A program made the position numbers and the translations under genes. From NCBI GenBank assembly GCA_027297825.1, contig JAPUHH010000241.1, positions 1 through 5,673 on the forward strand: a stretch of 5,673 nucleotides of DNA, in the 5' to 3' direction. Below the pieces are notes generated by a model that ran no database searches, was not told the origin of the DNA, and saw nothing but the letters and a program-made list of their open reading frames with translations. Positions 1 through 5,673 of this stretch are shown here, piece after piece. How positions within the stretch are numbered: the stretch's first letter is position 1; each line of letters begins with the position of its first letter. Source of the stretch: Gammaproteobacteria bacterium (GTDB lineage: Bacteria; Pseudomonadota; Gammaproteobacteria; UBA4575).

Positions 1-219
1 ACCAGAGGAAACTCCTAGTACTCTATTTGCTAATGATTCAACCGCTGAAGGAACACCAGAGGAAACTCCTAGTACTCTATTTGCTAATGATTCAACCGCT
101 GAAGGAACACCAGAGGAAACTCCTAGTACTCTATTTGCTAATGATTCAACCGCTGAAGGAACACCAGAGGAAAACTCTACTAGTGATTTACCAGCTTCTG
201 ATTCTTCCTCTGAAGGAGA
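1..219 (+). repeat. 54-bp tandem repeat, 3 exact units plus 1 degenerate unit
   Basis: Units begin at 1, 55 and 109 and are identical over 54 bp. A fourth unit at 163-219 keeps the start (ACCAGAGGAAA) and the later GCTTCTGATTC..TCTGAAGGA portion but has diverged and is 3 bp longer. All units are whole codons, so copy-number change keeps the reading frame. Identity of three copies down to silent positions points to recent duplication. The array may continue to the left of the window, so the true copy number is unknown. Confidence 0.95.
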
Positions 220-232
220 GCAAGGGTCCTAG
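2..232 (+). CDS. 3' end of an upstream gene with an acidic repeat tail (possibly rpoZ)
   Basis: The frame is open from the first bases to a TAG stop at 230-232, with no start inside the window, so this is the last 76 codons of a gene that begins to the left. The visible protein is low-complexity and acidic: three identical copies of PEETPSTLFANDSTAEGT, then a degenerate copy and the end SEGEQGS. It is rich in Glu, Ser, Thr and Pro, has no Lys or Arg, and is probably disordered. A shifted frame is also open through the repeat (to 245) because the unit is a multiple of three, but it would give a repetitive Leu/Lys-rich peptide, so I prefer this one. The stop lies 30 bp before spoT, so the genes may be co-transcribed. 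In many gammaproteobacteria the gene just before spoT is rpoZ (RNA polymerase omega). That identity is inferred from position only; nothing of the omega fold is visible. Confidence 0.7.
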   Translation, partial: PEETPSTLFANDSTAEGTPEETPSTLFANDSTAEGTPEETPSTLFANDSTAEGTPEENSTSDLPASDSSSEGEQGS

Positions 233-262
233 GACAAACTCCTAGTTAACCCTCAATGAGGT

Positions 263-2434
263 ATGGCTGGTGTTGTTGAAACTGCTGCTAGCACTACAAT
301 CACCACGAAGCAGCCTACACGATTCTTAATCAGTGATCTTTGTGCGCTACTTGAGGCTTATCTAGAGCCTCAGCAAGTTAAGAGTATTTATCGCGCCTAT
401 TTGTTTAGTGCCAATGCGCATGATGGGCAAACGCGTCTAAGTGGCGAACCCTATATCTATCATCCGCTTGCGGTGGCTAAAATTTTGGCAGAAATGCATA
501 TGGATGCACAAACCATCACCGCAGCTATTTTGCACGATGTTATAGAAGATACCAAAACTGCCTTACAGCAAATCAAACTTAAATTTGGTGATGAGGTGGC
601 GGAACTGGTTGATGGCGTCAGTAAACTCAAACATCTTGAATTGGAGTCCAAGTTAGAAGCTCAGGCTGAAAACTTCCGTAAAATGATGCTTGCCTTCGTG
701 AAGGATGTGCGTGTCATTATTATTAAGCTTGCAGATCGTTTGCACAATATGCGTACTTTAAGTGTCATGCCGCATGATAAACGCAAGCGAATTGCGCGAG
801 AAACTTTAGATATTTATGCGCCTATATCCCTACGATTAGGCATGCATGATCTTCGTGTAGAGCTAGAAGAATTATCTTTTAAAACACTATGGCCGCGTCG
901 GTATGAGGTTTTACAAGAAGCTATAAAACGTACCAGCGTAAATCGAAAAGCATTGCTACAAGAAGTTGAAAAAAATATTTGCGTGCATTTGGAATTAGAA
1001 AATATTATTAGCAGGATACATGGCCGCGAGAAAAATATTTATAGCATCTACAGAAAAATGCAAGAAAAGCGATTGCAGTTCTCAGAAGTATTTGATGTAT
1101 TTGCATTTCGAATTGTCGTTAAAGATGTAAGTACTTGTTATCGCACAATTGGTGTGGTGCATAACTTATTCAAACCCGTGCCTGGGAAGTTTAAAGATTA
1201 TATCGCCATTCCAAAAAAGAATGCGTATCAGTCTTTACATACAATTTTATTTGGCCCAAAAGGCATTCCTATCGAAGTGCAAGTTCGTTCGGAAGAAATG
1301 GATCAAGTCGCACAGTCAGGCATTGCTGCACATTGGATGTATAAAGGTGGTGGTATTAGTCCTTCTGTGCCGCATGCTCGAACACGAGCATGGCTTGAGA
1401 CCGTATCAGAAATGCAGCGTCGCTCTGGCAGTTCAGTTGAGTTTTTAGAAAGTGTAAAGGTTGATTTGATTCGTGATGAAATATATGTATTTACGCCTGC
1501 AGGAGACATTATGGAATTGCCTGTTAATGCTACTGCAATTGATTTTGCCTATGCAGTGCACTCGGATGTGGGAAATCAGTGTGTTGCAGCAAAGCTTAAT
1601 CGTAGATTGGAATCGTTGAGTACTATTCTAGAGAATGGACAAACAGTAGAAATTATCACTGCGCCAAGTGGTCGTCCAAACCCAGCATGGCTAAATTTTA
1701 TTGTTACTGCAAAAGCACGTTCAAATATTCGTAGTTTTTTAAAGAATTTGCAAAAAGATGAAGCGGTTGAGCTAGGTAAACGCCTATTAAATCAGGCGCT
1801 TAATGCCTATGGGGAAAGTTGGAATAATTTTAGTGCGCGTGAGCTTGAAAATTTATTAAAAGAATTGCGGCTAGAGTCTGAAGTGCAGCTATTCCAAGAT
1901 ATAGGGTTGGGTGATCGGATGGCACCATTTGTTGCAAAGCATTTAGTTTCATTGCGTGGAAGATGGATTAAGTTGCGACGCAAAAGCGAACATAAGCATC
2001 CATTAGCGATCCAAGGCACAGAAGGCATGGTGGTAAGTTATGCAAAGTGCTGTCATCCCATTCCCGGCGATTCCATCATCGGGATCATGACAGCAGGTAG
2101 AGGCTTGGTGGTGCATTGTGTGAAATGTCGTAATACTAAACGCGAAAAACATAGTCGTGACAGGTGGATACATGTTAATTGGGCGAATCAACCCGGCAGT
2201 GAGTTTGCTGCTGAAATAAGTATTAAAACGGCGAATGAACGTGGCGTACTTGCTGTGGTCGCGGCTAAAATTTCTGATCAAAATTCAAATATAGAAAATA
2301 TCGTATTTGAAGAAAATTTTGGTGCAACCACAACTATAACAGTTTTACTAACAGCGAAAGATCGAGATCATTTAGCGCAAATTATGCGCGCGATACGGAA
2401 TACACCAAAAATTTATAAGGTAAAACGTAATTAA
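263..2434 (+). CDS. spoT: Bifunctional (p)ppGpp synthetase/3'-pyrophosphohydrolase SpoT
   Basis: This 723-residue cytoplasmic enzyme of the RelA/SpoT family makes (p)ppGpp from ATP plus GDP/GTP and hydrolyses it, controlling the stringent response. Domains in order: HD hydrolase (about 45-195) with H53, H67, the His-Asp pair H91-D92 and LADRLHN at 156-162; synthetase (about 250-370) with D278, E338 and YQSLHT at 322-327; TGS (about 405-467); helical region; conserved-cysteine region with CC at 596-597 and C619/C622; ACT domain (about 648-720). The charged synthetase motif is KFKD (309-312), a conservative form of the RxKD of bifunctional enzymes and not the ExDD of RelA, so both activities are expected. 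E. coli SpoT has 702 residues; catalytic positions here are shifted by 19, reflecting a non-conserved N-terminal extension. ATG 263 is the only upstream start available: an in-frame TGA lies at 257-259. Its GAGG (258-261) sits almost against the start, so ribosome binding may be weak or coupled to the upstream gene. Confidence 0.97.
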   Translation: MAGVVETAASTTITTKQPTRFLISDLCALLEAYLEPQQVKSIYRAYLFSANAHDGQTRLSGEPYIYHPLAVAKILAEMHMDAQTITAAILHDVIEDTKTALQQIKLKFGDEVAELVDGVSKLKHLELESKLEAQAENFRKMMLAFVKDVRVIIIKLADRLHNMRTLSVMPHDKRKRIARETLDIYAPISLRLGMHDLRVELEELSFKTLWPRRYEVLQEAIKRTSVNRKALLQEVEKNICVHLELENIISRIHGREKNIYSIYRKMQEKRLQFSEVFDVFAFRIVVKDVSTCYRTIGVVHNLFKPVPGKFKDYIAIPKKNAYQSLHTILFGPKGIPIEVQVRSEEMDQVAQSGIAAHWMYKGGGISPSVPHARTRAWLETVSEMQRRSGSSVEFLESVKVDLIRDEIYVFTPAGDIMELPVNATAIDFAYAVHSDVGNQCVAAKLNRRLESLSTILENGQTVEIITAPSGRPNPAWLNFIVTAKARSNIRSFLKNLQKDEAVELGKRLLNQALNAYGESWNNFSARELENLLKELRLESEVQLFQDIGLGDRMAPFVAKHLVSLRGRWIKLRRKSEHKHPLAIQGTEGMVVSYAKCCHPIPGDSIIGIMTAGRGLVVHCVKCRNTKREKHSRDRWIHVNWANQPGSEFAAEISIKTANERGVLAVVAAKISDQNSNIENIVFEENFGATTTITVLLTAKDRDHLAQIMRAIRNTPKIYKVKRN

Positions 2435-2439
2435 AAGCT

Positions 2440-2445
2440 AAGGAG
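2440..2445 (+). promoter_or_regulatory. Shine-Dalgarno of ridA
   Basis: AAGGAG lies six bases before ATG 2452, close to ideal. It fixes the ridA start and is the strongest ribosome-binding site in the window, in contrast to the poor sites before spoT and recG. Confidence 0.85.
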
Positions 2446-2451
2446 AAGTAA

Positions 2452-2835
2452 ATGGCGCGGGAAATTATTGCAACTGAACATGCACCACAGGCAATTGGTA
2501 CCTATTCGCAGGCTGTGAAAATAAACACTACCGTATATTTATCAGGTCAAATACCGTTGGAACCGAAAACGATGCAAGTAGTAACGCAAGATATGCAGGG
2601 CCAAATTCGACAAGTGTTTGAGAATTTACAAGCCGTGGCTCAGGCAGCGGGTGGTTCCTTGAATAAATTTGTAAAGCTCAATATTTTCTTAACAGATCTA
2701 AGTCACTTTCCCCTGGTAAATGAAGTGATGGCAGACTATTTCTCTCAACCTTATCCTGCACGTGCAGCGATAGGCGTTGGCGCATTGCCAAAAGAGGTAG
2801 GTGTAGAGATGGATGCAGTCATGGAGCTTGACTGA
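2452..2835 (+). CDS. ridA: RidA, 2-iminobutanoate/2-iminopropanoate deaminase (YjgF/YER057c/UK114 family)
   Basis: The 127-residue protein matches RidA in length (E. coli 128) and along its whole length. Family members form cytoplasmic trimers that hydrolyse reactive enamine/imine intermediates such as 2-aminoacrylate, released by PLP-dependent enzymes such as threonine/serine dehydratases, protecting other PLP enzymes. Visible signatures: APQAIGTYSQA (11-21) with Y18, YLSGQIP (29-35), a long helix with VFENLQAVAQAAGG (55-68), VKLNIFLTDL (74-83), and PARAAIGVGALPKEVGVEMDAV (102-123, written around R104 and E119). R104 and E119 correspond to the Arg and Glu that hold the substrate carboxylate and act in catalysis in E. 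coli RidA. The gene starts 17 bp after the spoT stop and is probably co-transcribed with it. RidA is the likely subclass because R104 is kept; related Rid subfamilies would be the alternative. Confidence 0.94.
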   Translation: MAREIIATEHAPQAIGTYSQAVKINTTVYLSGQIPLEPKTMQVVTQDMQGQIRQVFENLQAVAQAAGGSLNKFVKLNIFLTDLSHFPLVNEVMADYFSQPYPARAAIGVGALPKEVGVEMDAVMELD

Positions 2836-2850
2836 GAACTATATCTAAAT

Positions 2851-2961
2851 GAGTCTAGCGCGTTGATACTTCGTTGCAGATTTTCTTCCGGTGCTCATTT
2901 ACTGCTGTGTAAACTCTGCTCCTCGGAAACTCTGTGCCTTGTCTGAACGCACTATCTACTA
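2851..2961. repeat. Dispersed palindromic intergenic element, copy A
   Basis: A roughly 110-bp imperfect palindrome begins about 15 bp after the ridA stop. Outer arms GCGTT (2860-2864) and AACGC (2946-2950) pair; a middle stem joins AGATTTTC (2878-2885) with GAAACTCT (2926-2933), 7 of 8 pairs; the tip TTTAC (2898-2902)/GTAAA (2909-2913) closes a six-base loop. Internal mismatches are sizeable, so it would fold as a long hairpin with internal loops. Its reverse complement aligns to 5144-5248 over the whole length. It lacks a U-run, so it is not a classical terminator, and I see no coding sequence in it. Function is unknown; candidates are a REP/MITE-like repeat, an mRNA 3'-end stabiliser or a structured RNA. 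Confidence 0.8.
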
Positions 2962-2963
2962 TA

Positions 2964-2993
2964 TTGAGATGCATTCTAGTTTACCCTTGAAAT
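2964..2993 (+). promoter_or_regulatory. Possible weak sigma-70 promoter for recG
   Basis: TTGAGA (2964-2969) and TGAAAT (2988-2993) are separated by 18 bp and match the consensus boxes at 4 of 6 positions or slightly better. Transcription would begin near 3000 and give a leader of only about 13 bases before TTG 3013. Such matches are common by chance in AT-rich DNA, and recG might instead be read through from spoT-ridA across the palindromic element. Confidence 0.25.
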
Positions 2994-3012
2994 AAACCTC
3001 ACAAACTTACTA

Positions 3013-5097
3013 TTGAAGAATAAAACCTTTCCATCGGTAAGCACCCTTAAGGGTGTTGGCCCGCGAGTGGCCGAACGGTTAGCACGTTTACAGATCTTTA
3101 CCATTCAAGATCTGCTGTTTCATCTGCCTATCCGTTATCAAGATCGAACCCGCATTCGTGCTATTGCTACCTTGCGATCGGGAGATGAATGCGTCGTAAT
3201 TGGCACGGTTGAGCATAGTGAGGTGGTGTATCGAAAGCGGCGTATGCTATTGGTTAGTGTCGATGATGGTACGGGTAAAGTATTGTTGCGTTTTTTTTAT
3301 TTTAATAATGCACAAAAAAATAATCTTGCGCGTGGAGTGAATATTCGTTGTTTCGGAGAAATTAGGCAGGGCCTCAAAGGTCCGGAGATGGTGCACCCGG
3401 AATATGAAATACAACATCCAGACGACCCAGCAAAAGTTGAGGATCATTTAACGCCAATCTATCCAGCGACTGAGGGATTGCATCAACTCAGTTTACGACG
3501 ATTGACTTCACAGGCTCTACACTGTGTTAAAAGTGAAGAGTTTCCCGAGCTTGATCTTCTGCCAGTGCCGCCAGAAATCGATGGCCATAGAGTATCTATC
3601 ACAGATGCTCTTGCGTTTGTGCATCGTCCTCCACCCGATGCAGATACGGAAGCATTAACTTCTGGCAAGCATGCGATGCAACGCCGTTTGGCATTTGAGG
3701 AGCTATTAGCGCAACAGTTAAGTCTTTCTAAATCACGCTTGCAATTACAGAAACAAGCAGCGATTTCCATTGCGCCAATCGCTAAGCTCTATCAACAATT
3801 AATAAATAACTTAGAGTTTGAGCTTACAAATGCTCAGCAGCGAGTAATTACAACTGTATTTTCTGACTTAAAAAATAATTATCCAATGCTGCGTCTAGTG
3901 CAAGGTGATGTGGGCAGTGGTAAAACACTCGTTGCGATTGCAGCCTGCTTGCAAGTTATAGAGGCGGGTTATCAAGCAGTGGTAATGGCACCAACGGAGA
4001 TTCTAGCTGAACAACATTTACGCAATTTCTCAAAATGGTTAGAGCCGATGGGAATTCGACTGGCATGGTTATCTGGAAAGTTGACGGCGAGTAAGAGCCG
4101 TGAAATGAAAGATCTGATCGCGTCCGGCACCGCAAATGCCATTGTAGGTACCCATGCGCTGTTTCAACAAGATGTCGAGTTTAAAAACTTAGCACTAGTA
4201 GTGATTGATGAGCAACACCGCTTTGGTGTGCATCAGCGATTAGCTTTGCGCGAAAAAGGTATTCAGAATAATGCGCACCCGCATCAATTAATTATGACCG
4301 CGACGCCCATCCCTAGAACTTTAGCAATGACCGCATATGCGGACCTTGACTACTCCGTCATTGATGAACTGCCTCCTGGTCGCAAACCTATTAGTACGAT
4401 TGCCATTCCTTTAGCAAGGCGCCATGAAGTGGTGAAGCGCGTGGCTAATGCATGTCGCAATGGCCAACAAGCTTACTGGGTTTGCACCTTGGTGGAAGAA
4501 TCTGAAGTATTGCAATGCCAAGCGGCTGAAGATGTGTTTAGTGAACTTAGTCAATTGCTGCAAGGGGTTAAAGTCGGGCTTGTACATGGTCGAATGAAAG
4601 GTAATGAAAAAGATGCCGTGATGCTGGCATTTGAAAAACGTGAGATTGATTTATTAGTCGCGACAACGGTAATAGAGGTAGGGGTCGATGTAGCCAATGC
4701 TAGCTTAATGATCATAGAAAATGCAGAACGTTTGGGGCTGGCTCAATTACATCAACTGCGTGGTCGAGTCGGGCGTGGTAGTGTGGAGAGTAGTTGTGTA
4801 CTCTTATTCAGTCCACCATTAACTGAGAATGCCAAGCTGCGTATCGATACCTTACGCAATACTAATGATGGTTTTAAAATTGCCCAAGTTGATCTTGAGA
4901 TACGAGGACCAGGGGAGGTGTTAGGTACACGTCAGACCGGAATGCTGCAGTTACGTATTGCAGATATCATGCGCGATCAAGATCTAATCCCTAAGGTACA
5001 AGCAACAGCAAAGTTAATACAGGAAGAATATCCACAAAATGTAGATGCCTTGATTCTTCGATGGCTGGGAGAGTCGATTGAATTTGGACAAGTCTAA
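3013..5097 (+). CDS. recG: ATP-dependent DNA helicase RecG
   Basis: The 694-residue protein matches E. coli RecG (693) from end to end. RecG is a monomeric superfamily 2 helicase that regresses stalled forks and drives branch migration of Holliday junctions, D-loops and R-loops. N-terminal helical region with LKGVGPRVAERL (12-23); OB-fold wedge domain (about 60-155) with DGTGKVLLRFFYFN (85-98); helicase domain 1 with Walker A GDVGSGKT (298-305), MAPTEILAEQH (325-335), DEQH box (399-402) and TAT (429-431); helicase domain 2 with VGLVHGRM (521-528), TTVIEVGVDV (551-560) and motif VI QLRGRVGRG (581-589); C-terminal TRG translocation motif around RGPGEVLGTRQTG (631-643). All key residues are intact. 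TTG 3013 is the only plausible start: an in-frame TAG lies at 2977-2979, no ATG or GTG follows before residue 19, and the predicted end aligns with E. coli. No Shine-Dalgarno is visible before it, suggesting low expression. Confidence 0.96.
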   Translation: MKNKTFPSVSTLKGVGPRVAERLARLQIFTIQDLLFHLPIRYQDRTRIRAIATLRSGDECVVIGTVEHSEVVYRKRRMLLVSVDDGTGKVLLRFFYFNNAQKNNLARGVNIRCFGEIRQGLKGPEMVHPEYEIQHPDDPAKVEDHLTPIYPATEGLHQLSLRRLTSQALHCVKSEEFPELDLLPVPPEIDGHRVSITDALAFVHRPPPDADTEALTSGKHAMQRRLAFEELLAQQLSLSKSRLQLQKQAAISIAPIAKLYQQLINNLEFELTNAQQRVITTVFSDLKNNYPMLRLVQGDVGSGKTLVAIAACLQVIEAGYQAVVMAPTEILAEQHLRNFSKWLEPMGIRLAWLSGKLTASKSREMKDLIASGTANAIVGTHALFQQDVEFKNLALVVIDEQHRFGVHQRLALREKGIQNNAHPHQLIMTATPIPRTLAMTAYADLDYSVIDELPPGRKPISTIAIPLARRHEVVKRVANACRNGQQAYWVCTLVEESEVLQCQAAEDVFSELSQLLQGVKVGLVHGRMKGNEKDAVMLAFEKREIDLLVATTVIEVGVDVANASLMIIENAERLGLAQLHQLRGRVGRGSVESSCVLLFSPPLTENAKLRIDTLRNTNDGFKIAQVDLEIRGPGEVLGTRQTGMLQLRIADIMRDQDLIPKVQATAKLIQEEYPQNVDALILRWLGESIEFGQV
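3091..3114. repeat. Perfect 8-bp inverted repeat early in recG
   Basis: CAGATCTT (3091-3098) and AAGATCTG (3107-3114) are exact reverse complements with an 8-base loop, within codons 27 to 34 of recG. It could form a small mRNA hairpin near the 5' end. It may be chance, since the codons encode the family-typical stretch IQDLLFHLP. Confidence 0.5.
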
Positions 5098-5143
5098 GAT
5101 TCTTATAAAGAATTTAAAAATTTAAGTTAGAAGATTGTCTTAA

Positions 5144-5248
5144 TAATAGATAGTGCGATTAGACAAGACGCAGATCTCCCTGAGGGATGCAGTTTACAGC
5201 TAGTAAATGTGTATTCGAGGGAAGGTCTACAAAGCAGTTTAAGTGCAC
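5144..5248. repeat. Dispersed palindromic intergenic element, copy B
   Basis: This copy lies between the convergent 3' ends of recG and the small membrane-protein gene, about 47 bp after the recG stop and about 10 bp from the other stop. In plus orientation it aligns with the reverse complement of copy A at about 70 % by eye, starting with the nearly identical TAATAGATAGTGCG and sharing AGACAAG, GTTTAC and GTAAATG. It is itself palindromic: TTTAC (5193-5197)/GTAAA (5203-5207) closes a five-base loop, and AGATCTCCC (5172-5180) pairs with GGAAGGTCT (5220-5228) with one mismatch and one G-T. The rest of the 160-bp gap (5098-5143) is AT-rich, with only a short ATTCTT-ATA-AAGAAT dyad. Function unknown; position would suit a bidirectional 3'-end element. 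Confidence 0.8.
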
Positions 5249-5257
5249 AAGATACAC

Positions 5258-5551
5258 TTAGATACCAAAGGTGCCGATCAACATAGTGGCAATATAAATA
5301 CTGCTTAAACCGATGAGTGCAAGTAAAGAGAGGCTTTTAAGCCAACTAGAAGTACCAAGCGAGATCCCCCCAATGCTAAAAATGAGGCCTATTGCGGCAA
5401 TTGCGAACGACATCCAAAACAGTATGTTTACACATGAACTTTGACAGCTGCGCCCATCAAAAGTACCTGATAATAGTTGTGTGCCTAAAAACACAGCTAA
5501 GGCCCAACTTATTAGCGCGCTGAAAAATGAAATGGATGTGTTCAGTGTCAT
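5258..5551 (-). CDS. Small hypothetical membrane protein, three predicted helices
   Basis: I do not recognise this 97-residue protein. Three hydrophobic stretches that can span a membrane are visible at about 7-27, 42-64 and 71-94. The first loop (28-41) carries the only Asp and an Arg plus two cysteines, C36 and C40 (RSCQSSC), which might form a disulfide or bind a metal. The second loop is very short (GTSSWLK). There is no clear cleavable signal peptide or lipobox. The start ATG (5551-5549) is supported by GAGGT at the normal distance. The gene is convergent with recG and has no visible partner in the window, so context does not suggest a role. The clean membrane profile and ribosome-binding site support a real gene. 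Confidence 0.65.
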   Translation of the reverse strand: MTLNTSISFFSALISWALAVFLGTQLLSGTFDGRSCQSSCVNILFWMSFAIAAIGLIFSIGGISLGTSSWLKSLSLLALIGLSSIYIATMLIGTFGI

Positions 5552-5673
5552 GAAATTACCTCACAGTAAATCTAATCTCTATTTATCTGTCTTGGCCCAA
5601 TTTCGGCTAGCCTGGATTCACAGAGATTATGCCATATTGAGAAAACTGCACCAGCTAATGCAGCAAGGGGTTA
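5550..5673 (+). CDS. Possible start of a plus-strand gene running off the window
   Basis: From ATG 5550 the plus strand is open to the window end (41 codons), and the same frame is open upstream from 5445, with another ATG at 5532. The predicted start is basic and helix-like, including LAQFRLAWIHRDYAILRKLH (residues 15-34), with a balanced composition like a normal protein. Against it: no convincing Shine-Dalgarno precedes either ATG, and ATG 5550 shares bases with the divergent minus-strand start. A later TTG (5592) could be the true start. I do not recognise a family. The minus strand of 5552-5673 shows no coding frame I would support. Confidence 0.3.
   Translation, partial: MKLPHSKSNLYLSVLAQFRLAWIHRDYAILRKLHQLMQQGV
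5558..5562 (-). promoter_or_regulatory. Shine-Dalgarno of the small membrane-protein gene
   Basis: On the minus strand GAGGT lies six bases before the ATG. It is the main reason to choose this start and to prefer the minus-strand gene over the plus-strand frame that overlaps its beginning. Confidence 0.6.

Noticed and set aside
27..245. Alternative open frame through the tandem repeat giving a Leu/Lys-rich repeated peptide
   Set aside because: It stays open only because the 54-bp unit is a multiple of three. The neighbouring frame (2-232) is also open and has the typical composition of a disordered acidic tail.
256..279. Short leader peptide frame ATG 256 to TGA 279 overlapping the spoT start
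   Set aside because: Only seven codons, no Shine-Dalgarno of its own, and no regulatory codon run; most likely chance.
1149..1448. 99-codon plus-strand frame inside spoT, and the minus-strand frames inside spoT and recG
   Set aside because: They are shadows of long, fully conserved genes, have no ribosome-binding support and show no recognisable protein features.
2058..2090. Loose dyad CCCGGCGAT / ATCATCGGG in spoT
   Set aside because: It is imperfect and lies in codons for the conserved PIPGDSIIG motif, which explains the sequence.
5099..5113. ATTCTT-ATA-AAGAAT dyad just after recG as a rho-independent terminator
   Set aside because: The stem is six weak AT-rich pairs with a three-base loop and no U-run directly after it.
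5552..5673. Third copy of the palindromic element or a minus-strand gene end at the right edge
   Set aside because: I found no TAGATAGTGCG, AGACAAG or GTAAATG core there, and the minus-strand open stretch (33 codons) is bounded by stops on both sides without a start.

Overview
The window looks like chromosomal core DNA of a gammaproteobacterium of moderate-to-low GC (roughly 40 to 43 % by eye). SpoT and RecG both read as close relatives of the Escherichia coli proteins along their whole length. The order spoT, ridA, recG fits gammaproteobacteria outside the enterics; E. coli has trmH in the middle position. A Legionellales-like host (Legionella/Coxiella relatives) is a reasonable guess but is not proven by the sequence.

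Layout. Bases 2-232 hold the 3' end of a plus-strand gene that starts outside the window. Its visible part is an acidic, Ser/Thr/Pro/Glu-rich tail built of 18-residue repeats: three identical 54-bp units plus one degenerate unit. By position it could be rpoZ, but the diagnostic part is not visible. Then come spoT (263-2434, bifunctional (p)ppGpp synthetase/hydrolase) and, 17 bp later with a strong Shine-Dalgarno, ridA (2452-2835, enamine/imine deaminase). A 177-bp gap precedes recG (3013-5097, branched-DNA helicase), which appears to start with TTG. A small three-helix membrane protein of unknown function lies convergent to recG on the minus strand (5258-5551). The last 120 bases may hold the start of another plus-strand gene, weakly supported.

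The two gaps around recG are not empty. Each holds a copy of the same roughly 105-bp imperfect palindrome, in opposite orientations (2851-2961 and 5144-5248), about 70 % identical by eye. Each copy sits next to a stop codon. This dispersed structured repeat is the most interesting unexplained element in the window, followed by the repeat tail upstream of spoT.

The genes are housekeeping genes: SpoT for stringent-response alarmone control, RidA for removal of reactive enamines from PLP enzymes, and RecG for replication-fork and recombination-intermediate remodelling. I see no CRISPR array, insertion sequence, tRNA, rRNA or defence system, and no evidence of a new multi-gene system.
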